A stretch of 64,000 bases of DNA, from NCBI GenBank assembly GCA_001898145.1, contig MKSR01000036.1, positions 62,001-126,000 of the forward strand, given 5' to 3'. Made by a program: the position numbers and the translations under genes. Shown here piece after piece: positions 17,171 through 25,471 of the stretch (positions are counted from its first letter, which is position 1; every line of letters starts with the position of its first letter). The stretch is from Dyadobacter sp. 50-39 (GTDB lineage: Bacteria; Bacteroidota; Bacteroidia; Cytophagales; Spirosomataceae). Below the pieces are notes generated by a model, which was not told the origin of the DNA, did no database searches, and saw only the letters and a program-made list of their open reading frames with translations.

Positions 17171-17743
17171 ATGAATGCAGCCTTAGCGGATGACCACGTC
17201 ACGGTTTTGAGCAGGGACAGGGAATCGGAGTTTGAAAAAGTTTTCAAAAAACATTTCAAAGGACTGCATGCCTACGCCTGCACGATTTTGAAGGACGATA
17301 TCATGGCCGAAGAGATGGTCCAGAATGTGTTTTGCAGGTTATGGGAAAAAACAGACCATATCGATATCCGCGAATCGGTCAGCGGGTATCTGTACCGGTC
17401 GGTCTACCACGAAAGCCTGAACTACCTCAAACACCTGAAAGTGCGGGAAGCACACCGCGATTACACGCTGCAACAGGAGCAGCAGAGTGCGAGCGCCTCG
17501 CAAGGCCTCGAACTGTCGGAACTGGAAACCCGCCTCGACATTGCATTGCGGGAACTGCCCGAGAAATGCCGGACGATTTTCCAGATGAGCCGTTTTGAAG
17601 AATTGAAATACCAGGAAATCGCCGACCGCCTGCAGCTACCCGTCAAGACGGTGGAAAATCAGATGGGCAAGGCACTGCGGTTGCTGCGGGTCAAGCTGTC
17701 CGATTTCCTTCCGGCTTCCTTTTTACTTTTTTTCCTCAGCTGA
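17171..17743 (+). CDS. ECF sigma-70 factor (Bacteroidota FecI-like), triad member 1
   Basis: A 190-residue ECF sigma factor. Region 2 is at about 20-90 (HFKGLHAYACTIL, AEEMVQNVFCRLWE) and region 4 at about 125-180 (LPEKCRTIFQMSRFEELKYQEIADRLQLPVKTVENQMGKAL). It is followed after 6 bp by a FecR-type anti-sigma gene and then by an STN-domain surface protein, giving the order expected for cell-surface signalling. The C-terminus is hydrophobic (LPASFLLFFLS), as in many sigma factors of this Bacteroidota group. Confidence 0.94.
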   Translation: MNAALADDHVTVLSRDRESEFEKVFKKHFKGLHAYACTILKDDIMAEEMVQNVFCRLWEKTDHIDIRESVSGYLYRSVYHESLNYLKHLKVREAHRDYTLQQEQQSASASQGLELSELETRLDIALRELPEKCRTIFQMSRFEELKYQEIADRLQLPVKTVENQMGKALRLLRVKLSDFLPASFLLFFLS

Positions 17744-17749
17744 TCAGTC

Positions 17750-18739
17750 ATGAAAACAGAACACAACCCGAACATAGATGAATTGCTGGTGAAGTCGATG
17801 CTCGACGAGGCCAGCGTCGCAGAGCAGATCGAAATTAAACAATGGCTGCTTGACGACGACGACAACCAGCGGTACTTTGAACACTTTGAGCTGATCTGGA
17901 CCGAAAGCAAGCGCTTAGCACGCATGAGTACCGCGGATGAAAACGCAGCCTGGGAACGATTTAAAGCCAGAACGGCCGCCCAACCGCAGGAAGTGAAGGT
18001 AATGCCGATGTACCCGAGGCCGGTATTCAGGATCTTGCGGATGGTAGCCATGGTGCTCATGACAGCCGGGGTAGGCTGGCTGAGTTACCTGTTGGCCATC
18101 CGCAGTTCCTCCCACGAAATGCTGACGGTCAGTTCGGGAATGCAGACGCTCACTGATACACTGCCGGATGGGTCGGTGGTAACCCTCAACAGGAAGTCCA
18201 GTATCAGCTATCCGCAGAATTTTGAAGGGAAAACACGGCAGGTACAGCTCACTGGAGAAGCGTTTTTTGATGTAAAACCCGATAAATCAAAACCATTCCT
18301 GATCGCTGTCAACGATGTGACTGTGAAAGTGGTCGGCACTTCATTCAATGTGAAGGATAATGCGGAAAGAACGGAGGTAATCGTGGAAACCGGCATTGTG
18401 GAGGTACTGCGCGATACGCAGCGTGTGCGCATTACGCCCCGTGAAGAAGCGACGGTGCTGAAAGTGAGCTCCCAAATGCGTAAGAACGTGACGGTGGATG
18501 AATTCCACAATTATTACCGCACCCGCAGGCTGTTCTGCGACGGTACGCCGCTCTGGCGCCTGGTCGAAATCCTGAATGAGGCTTACGAGGCCGACATCGT
18601 GATCGGCAATGAACGGTTGAAAAACCTGCCGATCAATACCACGTTCGATCAGAACTCGCTGGAAAGCATTCTGGGCGTTGTCAGCGAAACCCTTTCACTC
18701 AAAGTTGAACAGCATGGCCACCAGATCATTTTGAAATAG
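17750..18739 (+). CDS. FecR family anti-sigma factor, triad member 2
   Basis: A 329-residue single-pass inner-membrane protein. The cytoplasmic sigma-binding N-terminus (about 1-85) carries the pattern FEHFELIWTESKRL. One transmembrane helix lies at about 93-117, followed by the periplasmic FecR domain (about 125-225, LPDGSVVTLNRKSSISYP, LTGEAFFDV, VVGTSFNVKDN) and a C-terminal STN-like/DUF4974 domain (about 245-328). It should hold the sigma factor of the preceding gene and receive a signal from the STN domain of the following gene. It starts 6 bp after the sigma stop, with 14 bp to the next gene. Confidence 0.95.
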   Translation: MKTEHNPNIDELLVKSMLDEASVAEQIEIKQWLLDDDDNQRYFEHFELIWTESKRLARMSTADENAAWERFKARTAAQPQEVKVMPMYPRPVFRILRMVAMVLMTAGVGWLSYLLAIRSSSHEMLTVSSGMQTLTDTLPDGSVVTLNRKSSISYPQNFEGKTRQVQLTGEAFFDVKPDKSKPFLIAVNDVTVKVVGTSFNVKDNAERTEVIVETGIVEVLRDTQRVRITPREEATVLKVSSQMRKNVTVDEFHNYYRTRRLFCDGTPLWRLVEILNEAYEADIVIGNERLKNLPINTTFDQNSLESILGVVSETLSLKVEQHGHQIILK

Positions 18740-18753
18740 CCTTATCTTTCGGG

Positions 18754-20574
18754 ATGAATCAGAATTCTATATTCCCTGGTCTTTTAAGGCTGGCAGTACT
18801 ATTGGTAATGATCCCGTGCGGGGGTTTTGCGCAGCAGATTCTGACTAAACCGGTTGATATCTCCGTAAGGGGGCAGCCGGTTTCTGCCGTTTTGAAATCC
18901 ATGAGCGAGCAGGGGAAATTCTATTTTTCGTACAATAGTAACCTGATCGCCGGCGACAGCCTGGTTACCTTGAATGTGACCCGGCAGCCGTTGCGCCAGG
19001 TGCTCGACGAGCTTTTTCAAAACAGATTTCAATACAAAGAAAAAGGCGACTACCTGATCATCCTTCCGGCAGTCAGGGAAAAGTCTTTCCATATCAGCGG
19101 CCTCATTCTCGATGACGAAACGGGTAAGCCGGTCGATTATGCCAGTGTATATTCACGGCAACTGCTCGTATCTACGCTGTCGGAGGATGATGGCGGTTTC
19201 AGGCTGCGTGTCAGGGAACGCACCTTTCCCATTTACCTTACCGTCAGTAAAGTGGGATATGGTGATACGACGATGGTCATCACCAGCACCGAAGAATCGG
19301 CGCGCACCATGCGCATCCAGCCCAGGGCAGTCGACCTCGACCCGCTGATCGTGCGGTACTCGGAAGGGGAGTCCACGTGGCTTGGGCGGCTATTTCTCTC
19401 TCAGCGCCTGCGTGCGCAAAGCCGGAATATCGGACGGTTTTTCGTGGCATTACCCTACCAGGCGTCGCTCACGCCCGGGCTGGGTACGCACGGGCGTATG
19501 AGCGGGCAGGTGGTCAACAAGTTTTCACTCAATGTGGCCGGTGGGTATACGGCCGGGGTGAACGGCGTTGAAATCGCAGGCGGGTTCAATATTTCAAAGG
19601 AAAATGTCCGCTATGTACAGCTTGCAGGTGCCTTCAACGTAGTTTCGGGTGATGTAGATGGCGTGCAGGTTGCGGGTTTCAGCAACAATGTGCTCGACTC
19701 GCTGCATGGCGTGCAGGTTTCCGGTTTCAGCGGAATGGTGCGCAAGCATGTCGACGGCGCACAGATAAGCGGCTTTTTAAGCAGGGCAGGGGGCGGTATG
19801 GCCGGCGCGCAGGTTACCGGTGCCATCAGTCTTATCCGAAATGGAGGCCATGGCGCACAGATCTCCGGCGGGTACAATCAGGTACGCGGAATTTTCGAAG
19901 GGGTGCAAATCGCCGGAGCTGCCAACAATGCCCGCGATTCCATCCGGGCGACGCAGATTTCAGGCGGGCTCAACATTGCCCGGAATATCCGGGGAGTGCA
20001 GCTTGCTCCATTTAATTATGCCAAAGTACTGCGGGGCGTGCAGATCGGCATTGTCAATATCGCCGACAGTTCATCCGGTGCGAGTATTGGTTTGTTCAAT
20101 ATTATCAGGAAAAGTACTTCCAATATCTCTGTCTACGCCACGGACATTGCGCCGTTCAACGTCGCCTGGAAAATGGGTACACACCGTTTTTACAGCCTGC
20201 TCGTGGCGGGTACCGGCATTGATAACAGTAAAAAAGTACGGACTTTCGGAGCTGGGTTCGGTCGCGAGTTTTTCCCATTTAAAAGGACCGGTTTCTTTAT
20301 AGAAATACTCAGCCAAAACATTTATCTCGGCGATTGGAATGCAATGCCGTCGTTGTACCGGTTGCAGATCGCCGGCACCTACAAGGTCGGTAAACGCTTC
20401 CTGCTATTCGGCGGGCCATCTTACTCCATTTACGACAACGATGGCATAGAAACCCAAAGAGGCTACAAGCCATTTCCACCGTCGGGATACCCGAAGATCG
20501 GTTTCGGCAGCCAGAAGGTCTCCTCGTGGATCGGCTGGCAGGCTGGGTTGAGCTGGCGGTACGGCAGATTATAG
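18754..20574 (+). CDS. STN-domain protein with LA_2272-like surface repeats, triad member 3
   Basis: A 606-residue exported protein. After the signal peptide (1-27) comes an STN domain (about 32-105, TKPVDISVRGQPVSAVLKSM), the module by which outer-membrane receptors touch FecR. A CarboxypepD_reg-like beta domain follows (about 111-190). Then, at about 252-450, some ten repeats of 15-18 residues are built on G-V-Q-h-A-G-h-x-N, like the LA_2272 surface-repeat family of Leptospira. The C-terminal 150 residues look like outer-membrane beta strands. There is no TonB plug or receptor barrel of the SusC type. As the last gene of a sigma-FecR operon it replaces the usual TonB-dependent receptor. Ligand unknown. 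Confidence 0.85.
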   Translation: MNQNSIFPGLLRLAVLLVMIPCGGFAQQILTKPVDISVRGQPVSAVLKSMSEQGKFYFSYNSNLIAGDSLVTLNVTRQPLRQVLDELFQNRFQYKEKGDYLIILPAVREKSFHISGLILDDETGKPVDYASVYSRQLLVSTLSEDDGGFRLRVRERTFPIYLTVSKVGYGDTTMVITSTEESARTMRIQPRAVDLDPLIVRYSEGESTWLGRLFLSQRLRAQSRNIGRFFVALPYQASLTPGLGTHGRMSGQVVNKFSLNVAGGYTAGVNGVEIAGGFNISKENVRYVQLAGAFNVVSGDVDGVQVAGFSNNVLDSLHGVQVSGFSGMVRKHVDGAQISGFLSRAGGGMAGAQVTGAISLIRNGGHGAQISGGYNQVRGIFEGVQIAGAANNARDSIRATQISGGLNIARNIRGVQLAPFNYAKVLRGVQIGIVNIADSSSGASIGLFNIIRKSTSNISVYATDIAPFNVAWKMGTHRFYSLLVAGTGIDNSKKVRTFGAGFGREFFPFKRTGFFIEILSQNIYLGDWNAMPSLYRLQIAGTYKVGKRFLLFGGPSYSIYDNDGIETQRGYKPFPPSGYPKIGFGSQKVSSWIGWQAGLSWRYGRL

Positions 20575-20590
20575 TTATCTGAATGAATGC

Positions 20591-20627
20591 AAAAGAGAGC
20601 GTCCCGTCACGAGACACTCTCTTTTTG
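20591..20627. terminator. Bidirectional terminator between convergent genes
   Basis: AAAAGAGAG (20591-20599) pairs with CTCTCTTTT (20617-20625), with T-runs on both strands. It lies between the stops of the STN-repeat gene (20574, +) and the BclB-domain gene (20639, -). Confidence 0.85.
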
Positions 20628-20638
20628 ATTTTGTTGCA

Positions 20639-21466
20639 TCAATTGATTCCGACTCCCGCGCTGATGTGGCCCGCGATCACGGTAGCCAGGTCGATACCGG
20701 CCGTGATGTTCGCAGAGAATACCAGCAGCAGTCTGGTGCCGGCTGAAACCGGAATGGAAAGGCCCGTTGTGATTCCGGAAGTTCCCGAACCGATTGCCAG
20801 AATGCCCGTTAGGGATGGAGCAAGTGTAACAGTACCCCCCGGAACCAGAGTGAATATGTTGGTGCCCGCCGAAGCCTGGTATAATTGGCCTGTGATAGTA
20901 ACAGTGGATGCAAGCAGGTTCAGGGCGATGGTATTGCTGAAAGAACCGGAAAGCGAGGTGATGACGCCGTCGCGGGGAACGGAAAACGCCATGTTGTCTA
21001 TCAATGTACCGTCTATTAAACCACCCAATGCTGAAATGCTGCTCGCGGAAGCGCCAAAACCGAGTGCCGCCCCCGTATTGGCCAGGCCGCCCAAAACGGT
21101 CGTCATAGTTGCCGGTGTGCCGCTGGCGAAGGGGATAATGGCACCTCCGCCGGAAGCCGCTGATGTCAGCGGTACCCAGGCCGATCCGTTGTAATAGTAG
21201 AAGCCAGGTGTAGCGTCGGTTTGGAAAATCAGCAAACCGGTAGCGGGACTGGAGATATTTCCCCGGTCTGTCAGCGACATTCTTGGTATCAGCAAACCCT
21301 TGCTGGTAGACTGAACATCCAGCTGTGCGCTTCCATCGGGTGAGATCGTGCCGATACCTACCTGGGCGTCGGCGGCCAATGCGAAAAACGCGAACAATGC
21401 CGTTAACAATGCTCCCTTCCAATTCCGGGGAGATGGGATGACGTTGAAGGTATATAGTATTTTCAT
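20639..21466 (-). CDS. secreted protein with exosporium BclB-type C-terminal domain
   Basis: A 275-residue exported protein (signal peptide within residues 1-35). Residues about 36-100 ([39 protein letters not shown]) match the N-terminal module of Bacteroidota tail-fibre or adhesin-like surface proteins. Residues about 108-275 ([61 protein letters not shown]) match the C-terminal domain of Bacillus exosporium glycoprotein BclB. It contains no collagen-like GXX repeats. It starts 13 bp after the T9SS cargo gene on the same strand, so the two are probably one operon. Likely a cell-surface or matrix protein; function unknown. Confidence 0.82.
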   Translation of the reverse strand: MKILYTFNVIPSPRNWKGALLTALFAFFALAADAQVGIGTISPDGSAQLDVQSTSKGLLIPRMSLTDRGNISSPATGLLIFQTDATPGFYYYNGSAWVPLTSAASGGGAIIPFASGTPATMTTVLGGLANTGAALGFGASASSISALGGLIDGTLIDNMAFSVPRDGVITSLSGSFSNTIALNLLASTVTITGQLYQASAGTNIFTLVPGGTVTLAPSLTGILAIGSGTSGITTGLSIPVSAGTRLLLVFSANITAGIDLATVIAGHISAGVGIN

Positions 21467-21479
21467 GGGAATGCGATTG

Positions 21480-22451
21480 TTATTGTTTGATGATTTTGAT
21501 TGTCTCTGTTTTACCCGCTGCAGTTTCGATCTTCACCAGATAGGTGCCGGCGGGATAATTTTTCAAACTGAATTCCTGGCCGGGCTTCGGCTTCGCTAAT
21601 TCGAGGAATGCCTTGCCTGCCAGATCGGTCACTTTCACGCTTGCCAACGCTTCCCTGGCCCCGATTTGAAGCTTGTCGACTACCGGGTTGGGATAAGCGC
21701 TGATCAACCCGGATGATCCCAGCCGGATCGACTGGATACTGCTGTAAGCAAAGCTTCCGTCCGTATCCACCATTTTCAACCGGTAATATTGCGTTCCAAA
21801 CCGCTCTGCGGCATCGCGGAAGAAATAGTCTTTGTGCTGCGAGCTCTCATTGGCCGCATTGACAATACCCAATGCGCTCCATCTGCGCAAGTCCTTGCTT
21901 TGCTGAATTTCAAAATGATCGCTGTTTATCTCCTCCGAAGTCTGCCAGTAAAGCACGGTTGCATTTTCAACCCGCTTCACCTGAAATCCGACCAGGGTCA
22001 CCGGTAATGCGTTCTCCTGCGCGGCCGTCAGGGAAGTGAAATTGGTGACCGGCAGGGTGTTGGAAATGTAATGCTGGGCGCCATTGACCGTGCTTCCCGT
22101 TGTAGATACAAAATTGGCATTTCCATGTTGGAGCTGCAAAGTGCTCTCGGTGTTGCCATTCAGCTCCGAGGCCCGGTAAAAGAATCCCGCTACGCCGGTA
22201 AAGTCAACCGGAGTGGTAAGATTGTACACCCTTGCAATACTGGGAGGGCTGCCGGGAATGGGAGTGGGTGAAATTGTCAGGGTCTGGGAAATGAGCGAAA
22301 AATCAACACTCGGTTTAAGCGTCAGGCTGTCTATGAAGACTTGCGTATTCTGCGCAATAAAGAAACCGCCGGTTCCTACGGTAAACTGCGCTTGTGCGGT
22401 CAGGGTGGAAAGCAATGCCAGTTGGCAAAAAATCAGATAACGTTTCATCAT
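21480..22451 (-). CDS. T9SS type A sorting domain-containing protein
   Basis: A 323-residue secreted protein. A signal peptide ([22 protein letters not shown]) is followed by a beta-rich N-terminal region and the common [28 protein letters not shown] module. It ends with a type IX sorting domain (about 250-323) starting at [13 protein letters not shown] and ending [26 protein letters not shown]. It is therefore expected to cross the outer membrane by the type IX system and be surface-attached or released. First gene of a two-gene minus-strand unit with the BclB-type protein. The N-terminal domain has no recognised function. Confidence 0.9.
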   Translation of the reverse strand: MMKRYLIFCQLALLSTLTAQAQFTVGTGGFFIAQNTQVFIDSLTLKPSVDFSLISQTLTISPTPIPGSPPSIARVYNLTTPVDFTGVAGFFYRASELNGNTESTLQLQHGNANFVSTTGSTVNGAQHYISNTLPVTNFTSLTAAQENALPVTLVGFQVKRVENATVLYWQTSEEINSDHFEIQQSKDLRRWSALGIVNAANESSQHKDYFFRDAAERFGTQYYRLKMVDTDGSFAYSSIQSIRLGSSGLISAYPNPVVDKLQIGAREALASVKVTDLAGKAFLELAKPKPGQEFSLKNYPAGTYLVKIETAAGKTETIKIIKQ

Positions 22452-22766
22452 ACAGATTGGGGTTTATGCGACGATTAGGAACAAGGATATGATAATGCGT
22501 TAAATGTATATAAATATTTAAAGATGATGTTATGTTTTATTAAAATTATTTCGATAGGTAAGAGTTCTGACTTACCTGATCTTGTAGATGTAAGTTGATA
22601 GGGTGGCGAATTAGTCATCCGGGTCAATCTTTTTTGATAAAAAAAACAGGGTAAGCGGTATTCCGGTTGTCGATTAAATGCATACGGAAAAGCCGGTCGG
22701 ATTGAAGGCCTGCAACAGAACCGGCAAACGTGTGCTTTTCAACAATCCGTTTTAAATGCATTACCC
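22452..22766. other. Divergent intergenic region with one inverted repeat
   Basis: A 315-bp gene-free stretch between the divergent T9SS cargo and repeat-protein genes. The left half (22495-22555) is very AT-rich and probably contains the promoters. AGGTAAG (22556-22562) and CTTACCT (22571-22577) form a 7-bp inverted repeat, a candidate operator. No conserved RNA or peptide was recognised. Confidence 0.5.
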
Positions 22767-23867
22767 ATGAAAAATTTGCTTAACAATCCATCCGCATTCT
22801 TCCTTGCCATTGCCTTGTTTATCGGCTCGCCGCTTTGTTCCCTTGCGCAGCGCGATAGCTCAGCGGCCATACATATCGGCTTCATATATCCGGTCAGTTC
22901 CAATGGCAAACAGGCCGCTTCCATTACCAACCGGTTCTCACTACACGTTATCGCGGGCCTTTCCAAGGGCGAAACCGGCGCAGCTATCGCCGGGGTTGCC
23001 AATGTGGTCAAAGAAAATGTCAGCGGTGTGCAGATGGCCGGTGTGGCCAATGTCATAGGAGGCTCGGCGAGCGGTGTTCAAATGTCGGGCGTGGCCAATG
23101 TGACCGGCGGTGATGCAAGAGGGGCCCAGCTGGCCGGCTTCTCCAACATTACGCGCGGCGAAGCGCAGGGAGCGCAGCTTGCCGGGTTCCTGAACCTGGC
23201 GGAAGCCTCTGGTGCCGCCCAGGTAGCCGGTTTCGCCAACATTGCCAAAAAGGACGCGAAAGGCTTGCAGCTCGCAGGGTTCTTCAATAAAGGCAATGAA
23301 GTGAATGTTCAGATAGCCGGCTTCGCCAACGTCGCCAAAAAAGTAAAAGGCATTCAGCTGGCAGGTCTGATCAACATTGCCGACAGCAGCGATTATCCCA
23401 TTGCCATTTTCAACTTCATTAAAAATGGTGAAAAGTCGGTTGCCGTCACTTTCGACGAAACCATGACGGGCATTGTTTCCTTCCGGTCGGGCGGGCGTGT
23501 ACTATATGGGATCGCGGGCATAGGCTATAATTTTAAAGATAACCCGAAAGCCATGTATGCGGCGGAAGGTGGTCTCGGCGCGCATATACCGCTGGCCCGC
23601 AGCCTGCGCATTAACCTGGAAGCCGTAAGCCACACGCTCACCGATTTCGACGGTGGCCATTACAACAAAAACTCGCTCCGAGTGTTACCCGCACTAAGAC
23701 TGGGCAGCCGTTTCGAGGCATTCGCCGGGCCTACGCTCAACTACGTGTCGTACGATCGTGAGAAGGATTATGACTTTATCAAAAAGTACATCTGGAAAAA
23801 CAATAGCTCCAAAGACTTCCAGGGGCTGTTCGTAGGGTTCAACGTAGGTGTGCAGTACCTGTTCTGA
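22767..23867 (+). CDS. outer-surface protein with LA_2272-like repeats
   Basis: A 366-residue exported protein (signal peptide about 1-28). Residues about 55-215 contain eight or more 15-16-residue repeats on the pattern G-V-Q-M/L-A-G-V/F-x-N-V/I (starting near 87, 103, 119, 135, 150, 166, 181 and 196). The entry segment NRFSLHVIAGLSKGETG parallels NKFSLNVAGGYTAGVNG of the STN-repeat protein at 18754, so the two are paralogues. This one lacks the STN and CarboxypepD-like parts. The C-terminal 150 residues alternate like an outer-membrane barrel and end in Phe. Its stop overlaps the start of the acyltransferase gene (TGATG), indicating translational coupling. Confidence 0.83.
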   Translation: MKNLLNNPSAFFLAIALFIGSPLCSLAQRDSSAAIHIGFIYPVSSNGKQAASITNRFSLHVIAGLSKGETGAAIAGVANVVKENVSGVQMAGVANVIGGSASGVQMSGVANVTGGDARGAQLAGFSNITRGEAQGAQLAGFLNLAEASGAAQVAGFANIAKKDAKGLQLAGFFNKGNEVNVQIAGFANVAKKVKGIQLAGLINIADSSDYPIAIFNFIKNGEKSVAVTFDETMTGIVSFRSGGRVLYGIAGIGYNFKDNPKAMYAAEGGLGAHIPLARSLRINLEAVSHTLTDFDGGHYNKNSLRVLPALRLGSRFEAFAGPTLNYVSYDREKDYDFIKKYIWKNNSSKDFQGLFVGFNVGVQYLF

Positions 23868-24736
23868 TGCGGGCGCTGCGGTTCAGGCTGGCCCTATGGG
23901 GCTGGCGCTCCCTGTCGGACCTCATTTTCCTGATCCTGTTCAGGATATGGCCCTACCGGCGCAATATGGTGCTGCTGAATATAGCCCGCTGCTTTCCGAC
24001 GCGTTCGGAAAAAGAGATCCGTCAATTGGTAGCAGCCTATTTCCGTCACCTGGCAGATCTGATCGTCGAACCGTTGATGATCGGTGGCGTGGCACGCAGC
24101 AGCCTGGAGAAATTGGTCAGTTACGAAAACACCGCGCTGATCGACCGGCTCCTGCGTGAGAAAAAACACATTGTGTTGATGGCTTCGCATTATGGCAGTT
24201 GGGAATATCTGCTGTCACTGCCGCTCCAAACCGATTGCCAGGTACTCGCCGCCTATTCGCCGGTTTCGAACAGGTGGCTCAACAACTGGCTGCTGAAACT
24301 GAGGGGCCGCTTCGGCGCGGTCATGATCCCCAAATCGGAATGGTACCGGAGAGTGCTGGGGTGGGATGCCGGGGCGTCTGCCATATTCGTCACCATTGCC
24401 GATCAGCGGCCGCCGGAGTCGGGCAAGTATTACCTTAACTTCATGAACCGGAAGACTTTCGTGCAGTCCGGCGCGGCGCGGATCGCCGTGCAGCGCGATT
24501 GCGCGGTGGTGTACCTGGACGTTACGAAGAAGGAGCGGAACGCCTACCATTTCAGGTTCCGGCTCATCACCGCGGAGGCGCGCCAATTGGGCGAAGCCGG
24601 GATCATGGAGCATTACTACAAAGCGCTGGAAAATACCATTGAACGGCAGCCGGAACTTTGGCTTTGGTCGCATAACCGCTGGAAGTTCCACTCGCGGCAG
24701 GGCCAGAAGCCCGTCAACGCCCTGGGATTGTTGTAA
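23867..24736 (+). CDS. LpxL/HtrB-like lysophospholipid acyltransferase
   Basis: A 289-residue protein of the lipid A late acyltransferase family. HYGSWE in LMASHYGSWEYLL is the catalytic HX4(D/E) motif. IADQRPPESGKYYLNFMNRKTFVQSGAARIA corresponds to the conserved DQ...F..G.A region, and the C-terminal WLWSHNRWK is also a family signature. A short hydrophobic N-terminus anchors it in the inner membrane. It transfers an acyl chain to a lipid A precursor or, in Bacteroidota, possibly to an aminolipid. The ATG overlaps the TGA of the repeat-protein gene by one base, an unusual pairing of a surface protein with an envelope-lipid enzyme. Confidence 0.88.
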   Translation: MRALRFRLALWGWRSLSDLIFLILFRIWPYRRNMVLLNIARCFPTRSEKEIRQLVAAYFRHLADLIVEPLMIGGVARSSLEKLVSYENTALIDRLLREKKHIVLMASHYGSWEYLLSLPLQTDCQVLAAYSPVSNRWLNNWLLKLRGRFGAVMIPKSEWYRRVLGWDAGASAIFVTIADQRPPESGKYYLNFMNRKTFVQSGAARIAVQRDCAVVYLDVTKKERNAYHFRFRLITAEARQLGEAGIMEHYYKALENTIERQPELWLWSHNRWKFHSRQGQKPVNALGLL

Positions 24737-24891
24737 TATTCAGCAAACGGTAGGTGTTTTCCCCAAATCGGGATTTTAGAACGGTTTTTTTAAATAATTG
24801 AGAGTGAATGGTTTGTGTAGGGTGCGTTAGGGTGGGAACCATAATTTTACCGGGCGGCGGTCAAACCAATTATTTACTAAAACAAAGCATT

Positions 24892-25377
24892 ATGAGAAAA
24901 TTAGCATTCATGGGTGTGTTTGTGATCGCCGCAATGGTGGCAGGATGTAATGATGACGACGAGACGACAGACCCAACTCCCGTATTGCCCGAACTGAAAG
25001 TTTCGACTACGCTTTCCGGTGCAAACGAAGTTCCCGCTAATCCATCAACAGCTACTGGTTCGGTAGATGGTACATTAGACCAGGAGTCGAGGATTTTGAG
25101 CCTCAACATTACTTACAGCGACTCCGCGGCGTCGGATTCAGCGTCGGCCGATTCGGTTTTTACCCCAACCGCCTGGCACATTCACAAAGCACCGTCCGAC
25201 TCGGCGGGTTCGGTGGTGATCGACCTGGGTACTGACTTCAAAACACCCTTCGCATTTAAAGATACGCTTACCGAGGCACAAGTGGCCGATCTCAAAGCAG
25301 GCTTGTATTATGTTAACATCCATACGGCTAAATATCCGAACGGAGAGATCAGAGGTCAGCTGAAAGCTGAGGAATAA
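24892..25377 (+). CDS. CHRD domain lipoprotein
   Basis: A 161-residue protein starting at ATG 24892 (an upstream in-frame ATG at 24808 gives a non-signal extension and is rejected). The lipobox ends at C in IAAMVAGC, followed by acidic NDDDE. Residues about 40-160 form a CHRD domain (STTLSGANEVPANPSTATGSVDGTL, TAWHIHKAP, GLYYVNIHTAKYPNGEIRGQL). The fold is shared with chordin, with unknown function in bacteria. A Ser/Ala/Asp-rich insertion (DSAASDSASADS) interrupts it near residue 85. Monocistronic, with a terminator at 25412. Confidence 0.9.
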   Translation: MRKLAFMGVFVIAAMVAGCNDDDETTDPTPVLPELKVSTTLSGANEVPANPSTATGSVDGTLDQESRILSLNITYSDSAASDSASADSVFTPTAWHIHKAPSDSAGSVVIDLGTDFKTPFAFKDTLTEAQVADLKAGLYYVNIHTAKYPNGEIRGQLKAEE

Positions 25378-25411
25378 CCCACTGGTTCGGCACTCGTGCA
25401 GTGCAAAAAAC

Positions 25412-25444
25412 AAGAGCGGCTCCGTGAGGACGCCGCTCTTTTGT
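25412..25444. terminator. Bidirectional terminator
   Basis: AAGAGCGGC (25412-25420) pairs with GCCGCTCTT (25432-25440), followed by TTT on the + strand and an A-run on the other side. It separates the convergent CHRD gene and alaS. Confidence 0.85.
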
Positions 25445-25471
25445 TATGAGCTGACAAGTAGTAATGCTTGA

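Noticed and set aside
20607-21422. 271-codon minus-strand frame overlapping the BclB-domain gene
   Set aside because: It is a shifted frame of the same strand, rich in Arg/His/Gly; the frame at 20639-21466 has the signal peptide and the recognisable domains.
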